Made by a program: the position numbers and the translations under genes. A DNA stretch of 64,000 bases from Adiantum capillus-veneris (taxonomy: Eukaryota > Streptophyta > Polypodiopsida > Polypodiales > Pteridaceae): the NCBI GenBank assembly GCA_014529385.2, contig CM043955.1, positions 149,249,640-149,313,639 of the forward strand. Reading direction: 5' to 3'. The notes under the pieces were generated by a model. That model saw only the letters and a program-made list of their open reading frames with translations, made no database searches and was not told where the DNA came from. Below are positions 11,597-22,817 of this stretch, piece after piece (the stretch's first letter is position 1; each line of letters starts with the position of its first letter).

Positions 11597-14500
11597 CCAA
11601 CCAAAACAAAGGGAACAAGCAAGTGTCATATCAACCGAGGGAAGTGTAAACCAAAGTTGGGTGCAACCATTAGGGCCGATCTTTGAAGGAAGTGTTTCTA
11701 ATACTTCTTCGGAGAGATCTTACGAGATTTTCACCGAACACTTGGAACACTTGAACCTGAACAACAGAGAAAATATGGCAGCAGGATCATCAAACCCTTC
11801 CGCCACAATGAAGCTATTGTTCATAAAATACCAGTACGACAATGAGCAAGGGGCCAAGATCTACAAAGATGGAATGGACCGCTATTGTGTAAAGATAGAA
11901 GAGAGACCTAGTGAGTTCAAGGACTTAGTGCCTGTGAGCTATAGCGGAGATAGATATCTAGATGACGAGGGTACCATGTACTTGGTAGTCCTAAACCCTA
12001 ACATTGTGGACAAGTGGGGATTGATGGGCACCAAAGCCAAAGTAGATGAAGAACTTGAGGAGAAAGCACCAATAATGAACTTACCTGATGCGAGGTTAAG
12101 AAGAGAGAATGAAACTACAAGGATCAACACTGATAACATCTATGTGGGGCTATACAACTATAATAATGGGGAGCAAGATCTCTATTATAGATGTGAAGAA
12201 CCCTACACCGGAGAGTTGACAGACCAAAAAAGACTTTATGTCTTTACCTACACAGAGGGATCGGAAGTGAAAATTGCCGCTTACGACAAGTATGGGAGAC
12301 AATACTCAACAATGGGTAAGAAAGAATTAGAAGGATATACATACTTTGGGGGACCACTACATCAGTATTATGTTACTTCTAGCTCACAAAGACCAACACC
12401 AACAAATGGAGTGCAAAACCCAATGACAACAGGAGGACAAAGAACTCAGGTTGCTGACTCTTTCAGTCAACCTCAGTACTCGAAGCCCGGACCAATGGGA
12501 TCATTACATTCCAGAGAGTCAATGGATATGAATCGAGGTAGTGCAGTTCCAATCCCCACATATACCACTCCAGGTCCAAGGTTCGAAGCGGAACCATCAC
12601 ATTTACCTCCTAGTAGTAGATTCAGGGCAGGGGAACCGACAAGGGTAACCCATGAAGTCCATGATGCTAGAGAAATCTTTAGCCGAGACACAGGAGCAAT
12701 GAGATTGGTAGCAGACCATAGACGTATGAGACCATCTCAAGTAGCCAAGTGTATGCCAAAGAAGTATGGTGGTTCAGGAGATCCGTATGCACATGTGACA
12801 CTCTTTAAGAAAGTCTTAAGAGCTGAGCAGATAACAGATTTCCTTACACAATACGAGGGATTTGGTCTTACTCTAGAAGGTACGGCATTGACATGGTTTC
12901 AATCACTGAACATAGGGGGATTCCATGACATTGACCATTTGCTAAGAGAGTTTGCTGAGGAATTCTCAAAACGAGGGATTAAGCACAATACGGTCTCACA
13001 AATATATGCTTTTAAACAGAGAGAGCACGAAAAAGTGAAGGAAGCTTCACTTCGCTTCAAACAATACATTGAGAGATGTCCAGTACGTGAACGACCACAA
13101 GATGACAGACTGTATGTTCTCTTTATTGAGGGACTGAGAAACGACACTCTCAAGAAGGACTTGCACTTGAAAGCTTGTACAAGTTTCGAGCAAGTAACGA
13201 GAGAAGCATTGTACTTAGTGGATAACTGTACGGTTTATGGAGAGGTGTCAGCGGATACAGATTTTGTATCCAGTAGCTCTTCCTCCGTAGTGAGCGAGAC
13301 CACCACTAAAAAGAATGTTCAAACAACAACCATGCCAAATGTAGAGCAAATGATAGAAGAGGCTCTAAAAAGGATGGCACCATACCAAAAACCATTGCCA
13401 AAACCACTGAAATGGTGTGCTATTGAACAAAAATGGACAAACCATCCAACAGAGGAGTGCTATTACAACAAAGGGTATGTAAGGGAGCGTCAGTATGCAC
13501 CTCCTGCTCAATTAGCACCACCTCAAGTACATCCAGTACCTCGATACCCAACGGGAAATGTACCAGGACCTATGGGGATAGAAAGACCGCAATCGGTATT
13601 GGGACAACAACCACCTTTACCAGGAGCAAGACCAGTAGGCATTAGATATGCACCAACCTTAGAGAATCAGGAAGAACAAGCCTTAGTGCCTGTTCAAGCC
13701 TATTATGAAGAATCTGGTGCACACATGTCTCCAACTGTGTATTACCCACCAGAAGAACCCAAACAACCAGAACCATGGGGCATGATTGGGAATGTTGGAA
13801 TACCAACAGTTATAAGTGCTTCTGATGAAGAGAGATACAATTTGGACGCAAGAACATTGATGTTCATAGCTCATGGAGGGTTAACAGGACAAAGACCATC
13901 CTATCCACAAAGGACGAATCAAATGGGACCAAGACCAGCACTAGGACCCTGTTACAAGTGTGGAGGTGACCATCTGATGAATGTTTGTCCACATACGGAA
14001 ATCATTAGAATTAACGCTTATTTCACTGAGTGTGGGGTTACTCACTTCATTGAGGATTGTTCAAAGAATCCAAACAAAGTGCAAAAGACGACATTGAATA
14101 TGCTAGAAACTATTCCTACCAGCAGTGGGTCTGAAAATGAAACTCTGATACCAACGCAAGTTGTTACTAGAGCTCAAGCTAAGAAAACCACTAGAGAACC
14201 TGAGAATGGAAAGTTAGCGACTGAAGTGGTTAGTCAAGGACCGCGGAGTCAGAGAAACACATGGAAAGCTAGAAAAGCACGCATGAAGTTGAGAAAAGAA
14301 CGTGAAGACGCTATTCTAGCTGAGGAACTAAAGCGAACTAAAGATAGATTAGAAAAACTTGAGAGTCAAAACGGGAAACGAGAGGTGAGCCCGGAAAGAA
14401 CGAAACAAAAGAGTATCAAAGAAACAATGAGCTTAAGCTCAGGGGGATCAGTGCTAGTCGACAAAGTACACGAACCATTGGACGCACTGATGAGAGCTTA

Positions 14501-16088
14501 CGAAGCTAGGTTAAAGAACAACCAAACACAAGAACAGAGATGGATGACATATCCAAACGCGGAATTGGAAAAGCAGAGACTTGAAATGTGCCAGAGAATG
14601 ATCGAGACTGCACAAGCCTTATTAGAACCACCAAGAGAAACAATGAATTGTGGAACGGAAAACCCAATTCAGCAAGAGACTATCGTTTCACGGGTAGCTG
14701 AAAAGACTCCCAGTGCACAAAAGCCTGAAAATACACACAAGGATGACCGCATAGTATTGAACACAACCGATCAGGAGATAGAGAGTTTTCATCCAGTCGT
14801 ACAGAGGTCTTACGGAAGAGATGAGGATTACAATGAATTTTGGAAACAAGTGAGAGAGGCAAACTTTTCAAACGAGCTAAGTTGTCAAGCTAATCAGACA
14901 AATTGGGAAAAGGACATCAGGAATCCTCCCATAGTGGAATTTAAGGCAGGATCTCAAGTGGACTTGGATCTGCAATCTTACTGGGGAGATGGGGGCTCTG
15001 TTAGAACAATGGAGAGCAAACCTCATTCATTGAATACCTTACCTTCATACTTAGGAGAGTATGAAGCAAAATCCGAGACTAGAGCACTTCCCTCACGAAG
15101 AATCGCATCAGAAAAAGTCATGGACTCGCAAGGATTGATAGAGATCTTGTCAACACCAGTGACATGCACTATCTCTCTAGCTGAGCTTTTGAGGTTAAGA
15201 CCACATATGTGGACCACTGTAGGAAAATGCTTGGAGAAATTTGGGATAAAAGACCCAACATCGAGACTGCAAGAGGGAATACAAGAGCTGAGCAAACCAC
15301 AAAAGAACGCTAAGCCTGTACCCTTAAACAAAGTCGGAGAGTATTGCGAAGGTGAAGAGGGGAATACAACCTTACCAGTTGAATTCCAAGGAGTGAACAC
15401 AATGGCAATACTAGACAGCGGAGCTGGGGTAGCCATTGCTACAAAAGAAATCTGGAAAAAATGGGGGAAACCAGCAATAAGGAAGACTAGGTTGAAACTC
15501 CAATTAGCAGATGGACACATGGAGAAACCTATGGGGTTATTAGAGAAAGTCGTAGTGACTTCTTGCGGCATTGAATACGAACATACTTTTGCTATTGTCG
15601 ATTTTGGCAAGGAGAATAACTATGATATCATACTGGGAAGACCATTCATGAGACAGTTGAAAATGGTCCAGGATTGGGGCTACGATCACATATACCTGAG
15701 AAATATGGAAACCACTACACGTGTGAACCTGAAAGACCATAGCTACAAAGATGTGAACCGAACACCGGTAGAGGAGTTTGATTCAACTACTTTGGCGGGA
15801 TCCGAATTTTTAGCCTGGTTAGGTAAGCCCAAGGAGTTATGGATGTGTGGAGCCTCGAAATGTGGAAGTCTGAGGCGAGAAGAATGTGTTTTAGAAAGGG
15901 CTATCGAAGACGAAGCTTATATAGGAGAACCCTTTCTAGAGGACACGCTTGAACCATTAGAATGGACACACATTCTAGCAACCCTAGATGTTTGTGCAAT
16001 TCCGGATGGTCCCACAACGAAATTTTGCGACAAGGACGGGTACGACGTGGTTCCGTACTTCATGTTGAGAACTGTACTCGAAAAATAA
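11562..16088 (+). CDS. gag and first aspartic protease of element B
   Basis: Encodes the capsid/nucleocapsid precursor and protease. ATG 11562 is chosen because element A has the same start context and MNLRSGR N-terminus. The Retrotrans_gag core spans about residues 385-575 (FGLTLE, WFQSL, GLRN). Two zinc-knuckle motifs lie near residues 797-830; the first is C-X2-C-X3-H-X4-C, the second has lost its first Cys (Phe). A basic/coiled region follows (about 900-1010). A retropepsin domain has active site ILDSGAG (Asp codon at 15414) and the flap-side signature DIILGRPFM (about 15625-15650). The segment ends in TAA at 16086-16088, and the same frame continues as pol, so this stop probably interrupts one long polyprotein. 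Confidence 0.9.
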   Translation: MNLRSGRNLQNNQPKQREQASVISTEGSVNQSWVQPLGPIFEGSVSNTSSERSYEIFTEHLEHLNLNNRENMAAGSSNPSATMKLLFIKYQYDNEQGAKIYKDGMDRYCVKIEERPSEFKDLVPVSYSGDRYLDDEGTMYLVVLNPNIVDKWGLMGTKAKVDEELEEKAPIMNLPDARLRRENETTRINTDNIYVGLYNYNNGEQDLYYRCEEPYTGELTDQKRLYVFTYTEGSEVKIAAYDKYGRQYSTMGKKELEGYTYFGGPLHQYYVTSSSQRPTPTNGVQNPMTTGGQRTQVADSFSQPQYSKPGPMGSLHSRESMDMNRGSAVPIPTYTTPGPRFEAEPSHLPPSSRFRAGEPTRVTHEVHDAREIFSRDTGAMRLVADHRRMRPSQVAKCMPKKYGGSGDPYAHVTLFKKVLRAEQITDFLTQYEGFGLTLEGTALTWFQSLNIGGFHDIDHLLREFAEEFSKRGIKHNTVSQIYAFKQREHEKVKEASLRFKQYIERCPVRERPQDDRLYVLFIEGLRNDTLKKDLHLKACTSFEQVTREALYLVDNCTVYGEVSADTDFVSSSSSSVVSETTTKKNVQTTTMPNVEQMIEEALKRMAPYQKPLPKPLKWCAIEQKWTNHPTEECYYNKGYVRERQYAPPAQLAPPQVHPVPRYPTGNVPGPMGIERPQSVLGQQPPLPGARPVGIRYAPTLENQEEQALVPVQAYYEESGAHMSPTVYYPPEEPKQPEPWGMIGNVGIPTVISASDEERYNLDARTLMFIAHGGLTGQRPSYPQRTNQMGPRPALGPCYKCGGDHLMNVCPHTEIIRINAYFTECGVTHFIEDCSKNPNKVQKTTLNMLETIPTSSGSENETLIPTQVVTRAQAKKTTREPENGKLATEVVSQGPRSQRNTWKARKARMKLRKEREDAILAEELKRTKDRLEKLESQNGKREVSPERTKQKSIKETMSLSSGGSVLVDKVHEPLDALMRAYEARLKNNQTQEQRWMTYPNAELEKQRLEMCQRMIETAQALLEPPRETMNCGTENPIQQETIVSRVAEKTPSAQKPENTHKDDRIVLNTTDQEIESFHPVVQRSYGRDEDYNEFWKQVREANFSNELSCQANQTNWEKDIRNPPIVEFKAGSQVDLDLQSYWGDGGSVRTMESKPHSLNTLPSYLGEYEAKSETRALPSRRIASEKVMDSQGLIEILSTPVTCTISLAELLRLRPHMWTTVGKCLEKFGIKDPTSRLQEGIQELSKPQKNAKPVPLNKVGEYCEGEEGNTTLPVEFQGVNTMAILDSGAGVAIATKEIWKKWGKPAIRKTRLKLQLADGHMEKPMGLLEKVVVTSCGIEYEHTFAIVDFGKENNYDIILGRPFMRQLKMVQDWGYDHIYLRNMETTTRVNLKDHSYKDVNRTPVEEFDSTTLAGSEFLAWLGKPKELWMCGASKCGSLRREECVLERAIEDEAYIGEPFLEDTLEPLEWTHILATLDVCAIPDGPTTKFCDKDGYDVVPYFMLRTVLEK

Positions 16089-19000
16089 ACTGAAAAGAAC
16101 GATACACTGGAAAAGGAAGATGAAGAGGAGGTGTTTCACGACATTCCCGATCATCCTGAGTGGGGAAATGAAGCAGACAACGAGTCAACGGACAATTCAA
16201 GCGGAAACGAAGAAACTATAACGGATGTCCGATTTTATGATTTTCCGAACCAAACTAAACAACGCCAGAAACGCTATAGAGCAAAGAGAAAAACAAAGGG
16301 GGTTAGAACCAATCCGATGCCTAGAATAAGAGGAAAAAATCAATTCCTAATGCTAGTAAAGGCGGAAGAATGTGTTAAGGACAAGATTTCTGGAAGAATG
16401 AGAGGCAATGATCAAAAGAGCTTACGAAAAGACAAAAGAGGCTCAAGAAATCAAGTTCAAAGGAATGGAATGAAAACAGAAACAGAAAAATCAGAAAAGA
16501 ACAAGCGCAACAGAGAACACACGGAGTCCAAGTTAGAACGTAGAAACAAGTACAGAGAGCTCAAGAAAACTCTGAAAGAAGTTTGGACGACAGAATTTGA
16601 GAGTGGAGAGGACGAAAACGCCAAAATTAAGGAAAACATGGATGTTCCCTCTCACTATAGGAAATTCACAATAGAGGATAGGAAGGTGGTATTAACCCAA
16701 CCTATTCGAGAGAGAAGGGAGAACGAATCTTATGACGGACCGGAGGATACAAAAAAAGTTGATTTAGCAGCTCCAGGTGAGACACCTAGACCGGTGTACA
16801 TAGCCACAGATTTGTCTCCAGGCGAGGAAGAGAGACTTTTGAGTCTTCTCAGAGAGTATAGGGATGTGTTTGCATGGTCTTATAAGGACTTAAAGGGAGT
16901 TGACCCATCGATATGCCAACACACAATCCCACTGAAACAAGACGCAAAGCCTAGCAGACAGAGACCATACACATATAATGATACATTTGCTAAGCGAATC
17001 AAAGAAGAGATAGATAAGCTAATGGAAGTTGAATTCATATACGAGATCGAACACACCGATTGGGTATCTCTGATTGTGGTAGTACCCAAGAAGAACGGAA
17101 AACTCCGAGTGTGTGTCAACTTAAAGAAAGTGAATGCTGCAACAATCAGGGACAATTATCCCCTGCCGATAACTGATCATGTTCTAGAGCGTGTATCAGG
17201 GAAAACAGCATACTCTTTTCTTGATGGTTTTTCAGGATATAACCAGCTAGCCATAGCACTGGAAGATCAACATAAAACAGCTTTTGCAACGGAGTGGGGA
17301 ATTTATGCTTATCGGGTTATGCCTTTTGGTCTAACCAATGCTCCCACAACCTTCCAGAGGCTGATGACACATGCTTTCAAAGAATACTTAAGGTTGTTTC
17401 TAGAAATATACATGGATGACTTATGTGTACATTCTCTTCTGAGAGATGAGCATCTAGAACACCTAAGAAAAGTATTTGAGAAATGTAGGACATATCGCAT
17501 TTGTCTCAATCCTGAGAAATGTGTGTTTATGGTCCGACAGGGCAGAATTCTGGGACATATTGTCTCACAAAACGGAATATCCACGGATTTAGAGAAGATA
17601 AAAGTTATAGTGGATATGCCTAGACCAAACAATGCGAAACAAGTACAGAGATTTATGGGACATTGTGGATATTATAGACGATTCATTTACATATACGCTA
17701 TAATAGGCCAACCACTTTACAGGCTAGTAGTGAACTTTGAATGGACAGAGGAGTGTGAGGAATCGTTCAAGAAATTAAAAGAGGCACTCATTACTGCTCC
17801 GGTCTTCAAATCACCAGATTGGGAGAAGATATTCCATGTTCATATAGATGCTTCGGCATATGCAATAGGATGCATTCTGGCTCAGCCAGAAGAAGGAAAC
17901 ATGGATTTTCCTATCTGTTATGCCAGTCGACAGCTCAACAATGCAGAGAAGAATTACACCACAACAAAGCGAGAAGGATTAGGAATGATATATGCTGTGA
18001 AGAAATTTCGGCATTATCTTCTAGCCAACAAGTTTGTGTTTTTTACGGATCACCAAGCCTTGCTCTACCTAGTGAATAAACCATGCAATACTGGGAGAAT
18101 AGTGAGATGGTTCATTATCTTACTGGAATTCGACTTCACGGTAGTAGTAAAGAAAGGAAACACACATCTTAGAGCTGATCATCTTTTGCGATTGACGAAT
18201 GGAGAAGACCCTATAGGAGTAGATGACGACATGCCAGACGCGTACTTGTTCAACATAGAAATGATACCGAAGTGGTCTCAAAATGTCGTTAACCTATTAA
18301 CCTATGGAGGAGAGTTCGATAGAAGAGAATACAACCAGAAACATATTGCTATTCAGCAATCCAAGAATCTTCAATTGGTTGCAGGAAGGTTGTATCAATT
18401 GGGAAATGATCATGTTTTACGACTATGCATCAATCCTGAGGAATATAATATATATCTGCGCAAAGCACATGTTCAGGAATGTGCATTTCATTGTTCAAGA
18501 AGGAACACATATAGGAATTTGTTACAATTGGGAGTCTATTGGCCAGGAATGAAAGAAAGCGTACACGAATATGTCACTGTATGTATTGTATGTTCATCAA
18601 AACTGCCAGCAGAGTATTCGACATTATATCAGATAATGATCGCTCCAGAATGGAGTCAGTATATTGTTGAATATCTCACAAATAGAACTTTCCCAGAAGG
18701 AACGTCAAAAGCTCGTCAAAAATCTGTAGAGACAGAAGCTAGAGATTACGCTTTAATAGGAGATCAACTCTATAAGAGAGGTAAAGACAACCAACTTAGG
18801 ATTTGCGCATCAGAGTCTAAGTATGTGATAATCTTGGAGCAATCTCATGGAGGAGTAGGTGGAGGCCATTTCTCAGGTGATAAGACAGCAAAACTTGTCT
18901 TAGCCGCAGGAATATGGTGGCCAACATTACATATGGACGCTGAGGAATACGTTAAACGGTGTGATGACTGTCAGCGGACCAAAATACCACTTAAAAGAGA

Positions 19001-19745
19001 TGATATGCCGCTTAGACCAATGATGGGGGCAAGAGCTTTTGCAAAATGGGGGATTGATTATGTCGGACCCATTTCACCTCCTGCCTATAAGACTCATGCA
19101 CAATACATCGTTGTGGCTACAGACTATCTAACAAAGTGGGTCGAAGCAAAGGCAACTCAAAAAGCAGATGCCAGGACCACGGCACAATTTCTATATGAAT
19201 ACGTCTTTGTACGATATGGATTGCCAATAGAAATTGTGAGTGATCGAGGCACACATTTTATAAATGAAGTGATAAAGATCCTTCTAGATGAATTCATGGT
19301 AATCCATAGGAAATCAGCCCGGTATCATCCACAAGCAAACGGACAAGCTGAAGCAACAAACAAAACCATATGCACGGTCCTTACGAAGATTGTATCTGAG
19401 TCGAGAACTGACTGGGACCAGAAGTTGCATTCAACATTATGGGCATATAGGGTAGCATATAAAACATCAATAGGAACGACCCCATATAACATGGTTTTTG
19501 GGCTAAATGCTATCTTACCAATAGAATTCTTGATTTCAACCTTAAGGGTGGCTAAGGATCTAGAGTGGAGAGGGCACGAGCTTTCTGATAGAATAGATGA
19601 CCTGGAAAAGCTAGACGAGCTTCGCCTAAAAGCAGTAGCTTCTATCTACGCTCAAAAAAGGCGACAAAAGGAATTTTTTGATAAGCATGTGCGGACTAAA
19701 GAGTTTAAGGTTGGGGACTATGTCCTAGTTTACACTCTGAAATAG
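16089..19745 (+). pseudogene. pol of element B: RT, RNase H, duplicated zinc module, integrase core
   Basis: In frame with gag-PR and without its own early ATG. Reverse transcriptase: FLDGFSGYNQ, MPFGLTNAP and catalytic YMDD (codons 17409-17420). RNase H: HIDAS (about 17845), KREGLGMIYA (about 17970), FFTDHQALLY (about 18045). Then two tandem copies of a roughly 126-residue unit, each starting near WSQ and each with H-X6-H...C-X2-C: ligands at codons 18468/18489 with a CIVC pair, and at 18846/18867 with a CDDC pair. The integrase core has Asp (19056), Asp (19242) and Glu (19350), i.e. D-X61-D-X35-E. TAG at 19743-19745 cuts the integrase C-terminal domain. All catalytic residues are present; only the stops break it. 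Confidence 0.9.
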
Positions 19746-20105
19746 CATGCTAAGAAGCTTAAAAAGCGAGGGATGGGACCTTTGGTGATTAAAGATCTAT
19801 CACCAAGTGGATCCGTCAAGCTTGCTACATTAGACGGAGAAGAAATGCCCAATTGGATTAGTGGATGCAGAGTGAAAAAGTATCTTTTGCCGCTAACCCA
19901 AGACATGCTTCTCAAAATACATCAAGAAAAGCTGCGTGTCCAGAAAAAGAAAAAGATTGTGGAGGAAGCGCAAGCCGAGGCGAAGGAAAGAATGGAGAAA
20001 AGAAGACTACTGCGTCAGAAACAGCGCAATGAAGGAGCAATACGAATAAACGCAGTCTGTATAACAGAAATGGATAATGACAAAGAAGAACCCATCATTG
20101 AATGA
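19746..20105 (+). pseudogene. Integrase C-terminal domain of element B
   Basis: Continues the pol frame after TAG 19743-19745. The stretch KRGMGPLVIKDLSPSG...LATLDGE...NWISG is the usual GPY/F-type end of plant gypsy integrases, which binds DNA non-specifically. It is followed by a charged Lys/Glu/Gln helix (about 19910-20035). No chromodomain is seen. Ends at TGA 20103-20105, after which the same frame runs into a second protease-like domain. Confidence 0.8.
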
Positions 20106-20762
20106 AAAGTAGGAACCAACCAAATCAAAGCCAGAGCACTATTGGATTCAGGAGCTCAAACTAACCTACTTTCACTCAGTTTGTATAGACAATTGACAAA
20201 TGACACTAAACTACAAACTGCCAAGCAAGAGTTAAAGAGTTACTCTGAGAATTCAATCAAAACTGTCGGATGCACAGTTTTACATATACAGATTAACCAA
20301 TATGTGTATCCTTATATGTTTTACGTGGTTGAAGACCAAGCTACACAACATCCATTATTGCTAGGGCAACCATGGCAGAAGCAATATAATGCAATGATTG
20401 ACTGGAGTTCTAAATCAGTGCTTATCAAATACGAAGGTGAAAGTCAATCAGTTAAGTTCACCAAAGGAGAAGAGCCAACTCCAAAGGACGAATCCAAAGA
20501 CAAAGGTAAACAACAACCAGAGAAAAAGAAGAAGCAATGGCAACCAAAAGTTTCTATACAACCGGATTACTCTTCAACGAGGAATTCTCAACAGTGGATA
20601 AAGAAGACAAGCAACAATATAACAACTCAACCTTGGGAAAAAACGGAGTCAAAGTTGGTATGGAGACCAAAAAAGGTTGTGCCAGAGAACACAAAGGTGG
20701 AAAACAGAGTCTTCAATACCAGACAACAGAGTGATTCCAGACAATCAAGGACAGTGAAATAG
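20106..20762 (+). pseudogene. Second retropepsin-like domain, after integrase
   Basis: Still in the gag-pol frame. ALLDSGAQTNLLS (Asp codon 20145) followed about 70 residues later by PLLLGQPW and AMIDW matches the D-S/T-G and hydrophobic-G-(R/Q)-P signatures of retroviral-type aspartic proteases. It is distinct from the gag-side copy (ILDSGAG...IILGRPF). A Lys/Gln-rich, low-complexity tail follows. The frame is closed by TAG 20760-20762. It may be a captured cellular or viral retropepsin or an old duplicated protease; whether it cleaves anything is unknown. Confidence 0.75.
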
Positions 20763-21173
20763 ATCTGGATTCCAAAGAAGTTCATGACGGCACAAAGCTA
20801 TAGCAAGCAAATTTGGATCCCAAAGATTTGTAAACAGGAACTCCCTTCAGTAGAATCAACGGAAACTCCTAGGTATTTCAAGTCGAGGAAATCAACACAA
20901 AGAACAAAGCAGGTTTGGGTCGCAAAGAGTTTGTGGCAAGCACAAGTGAAGCGGAAGCAGATTTGGATTGTAAAAAAGAACAACAAAGCAAAGAAGAATC
21001 CATCTACTGATTCTACTACCGAAGTGCCAAAACCAACCCAAAATCCAACCACCAATCCTTCAATCAAACAAAGAGCAGCTTTATTGGAAAGACTGTTGTA
21101 TCATCGCTCTACAATTGCATTGGGAACTTATGACCAAAACAACTACAATGCTTCGCCCACAGACACTTCATAG
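20763..21173 (+). pseudogene. Basic C-terminal tail of the element B polyprotein
   Basis: Same frame after TAG 20760-20762. Very rich in Lys, Gln, Ser and Trp, with a repeated short motif: IWIPKK, IWIPKI, VWVAKS, IWIVKK (about 20763-20975), spaced 19-35 residues apart. No known domain. The TAG at 21171-21173 may be the true end, as the internal polypurine tract follows 22 bp later. Confidence 0.55.
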
Positions 21174-21194
21174 TCGTCCGGGAGGACTCAGACT

Positions 21195-21208
21195 AGGAGG
21201 GGGGGAGG
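21195..21208 (+). other. Internal polypurine tract
   Basis: AGGAGGGGGGGAGG, containing exactly the 12-mer GGAGGGGGGGAG that precedes the 3' LTR (27290-27301). It lies 22 bp after the last gag-pol-frame stop and about 6.1 kb upstream of the 3' LTR. It could be a second plus-strand primer, as in HIV and Ty1, or a relic of an ancestral 3' end before ORF3 was gained. Confidence 0.6.
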
Positions 21209-22817
21209 TATACAGGTATACAGGATTTACAAAGCAGCTACAAGCGCCAAAAACAAAGAAAAACAAAAATTATATTACAAGGGCAGTGTCTTACATGATT
21301 TTGCAATTTTTATGTTTGATTGCGGATATTGATAATATTTATGCCGTTATATACCTTGTTTAGCAACAAGAAGAGATCGAATGATGAATTTGGGTCTCTA
21401 GACGTGTAAATATCAGTAAATAAGAGTGTGTTTGGAGCTAAAAAGTGAAAAAAAGTGGTAATCCAAGTCCAGAAATCACAAATAAGTGTATATTCATATA
21501 CACAGGGTTACCAGCTATTTATTGTGTATGTTTGGAATTTTTTGGCTTCAATTTGCTATTTTTCTTTATTTTTTATGATTTTCTTAATAAAAGTAAAAGA
21601 AAAATAAAAAAGCAGGTGAAACGAGATCAGAAAAAAGAAAAGAATAGATGGTGATGATCCTAATGACAAGGGCAACCCATGGTAAAAATTGAGTACAATT
21701 CGGGAAAAGTTGCGGAAAGCCCGAAATGACAGAATTTTGGCAAAGCGGACAAATTTCTCAGAAACAGGTCAAACGGAGTCCAAATTGAGAAATTTCAAAT
21801 CCTAAAGTGCATTTCACGACGAGATAGGAGCACATGTCAAATTTGGTAACAAGTGATCCAGAAAGTCCGAAGTTAAGTATTTTTCACTTCACTTTCAAGC
21901 TCATTTCCACTATTACCTTCTTGGAGAGAGCAAAGAGCACGCAGGAGCATCCAACCTTCTACAGCCTTCTACGACTGCTACGAGAGCTCAGAGGACACCA
22001 GACATGAGAGGTAGACTCGTTGCCATAAGCTTTTGATGCTTATCATTAACTTTTGTCGCGAAAACTGACCAAAACCAAGAAACAAGAGCAGACGGGGAAT
22101 GCGGTAGAATGCTAGGTAGTGGCACAACCGCATAATCAAACCTTGCAAGAACTTATAGGTGGGTTACCCTAGTATAGAAGATGGGTTTCTAACACTCAAA
22201 GCTCGAGAAAGAACAACTAGAAAAATCCTAGGTCAACAGAGCCTGCAAGAGGCAAACAGGAAAAAGTTGTCGAAACGACACAAAACTTCTCAGGAAGCTT
22301 AACAACATCGAGGGCAATGCAACCATGGAGTATCTCCAGGTTTGGACCACCAAAAGTAGGTCGGAACAACCGATTCGGCTGCGGACACACAAAGCGTCAT
22401 TTTGGCATAACGGCTGAAATTGACGACCGAATGAAATGAAACTTCACAAGCAGCTTCAAATATACATGGATGACTTATGTTTGCAAGCAAAACCCAAAAG
22501 AAAGCTGATTCACTTACTGATGGTGAAAAAGACGCTTTCGGGCAACCAAAAGGAGAAAGATGGAGAACGGGAAGCCAAAGTCAAGTTCAACCAAATAGAT
22601 GGTTTCACAACATATCCAATGAGTTGGAAATGCAACTCTCGAGAAGAAAAGTTGAAGAAATTCAACTCCAAGGCAAAAAGACGACTTCGGAGACTGAAAT
22701 GCCTATAAGGGGGCTTTTTAGCTGAACTAATGACTTTTTAAGTTGAAAACTAGTTAGCAGGGCTTAGGGCACTAGCACAAAGCATTCTTTGCACAAAAAG
22801 ACCAACATTTCAAGAAA
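21209..22817. other. Non-coding spacer of element B
   Basis: No convincing gene. It contains a 23-bp exact copy (22458-22480) of the RT YMDD-coding segment at 17404-17426; otherwise unremarkable AT-rich sequence. Short ORFs here lack any domain. Confidence 0.6.
22458..22480 (+). repeat. 23-bp exact duplicate of the RT active-site segment
   Basis: Identical over 23 bases to 17404-17426, which encodes IYMDDLC in reverse transcriptase, with dissimilar flanks. A chance exact match this long within 19 kb is very unlikely. Confidence 0.8.

Noticed and set aside
16131..16319. Separate start for pol
   Set aside because: The first in-frame ATG is deep inside the segment, and the frame is continuous with gag-PR; better seen as one polyprotein with a stop.
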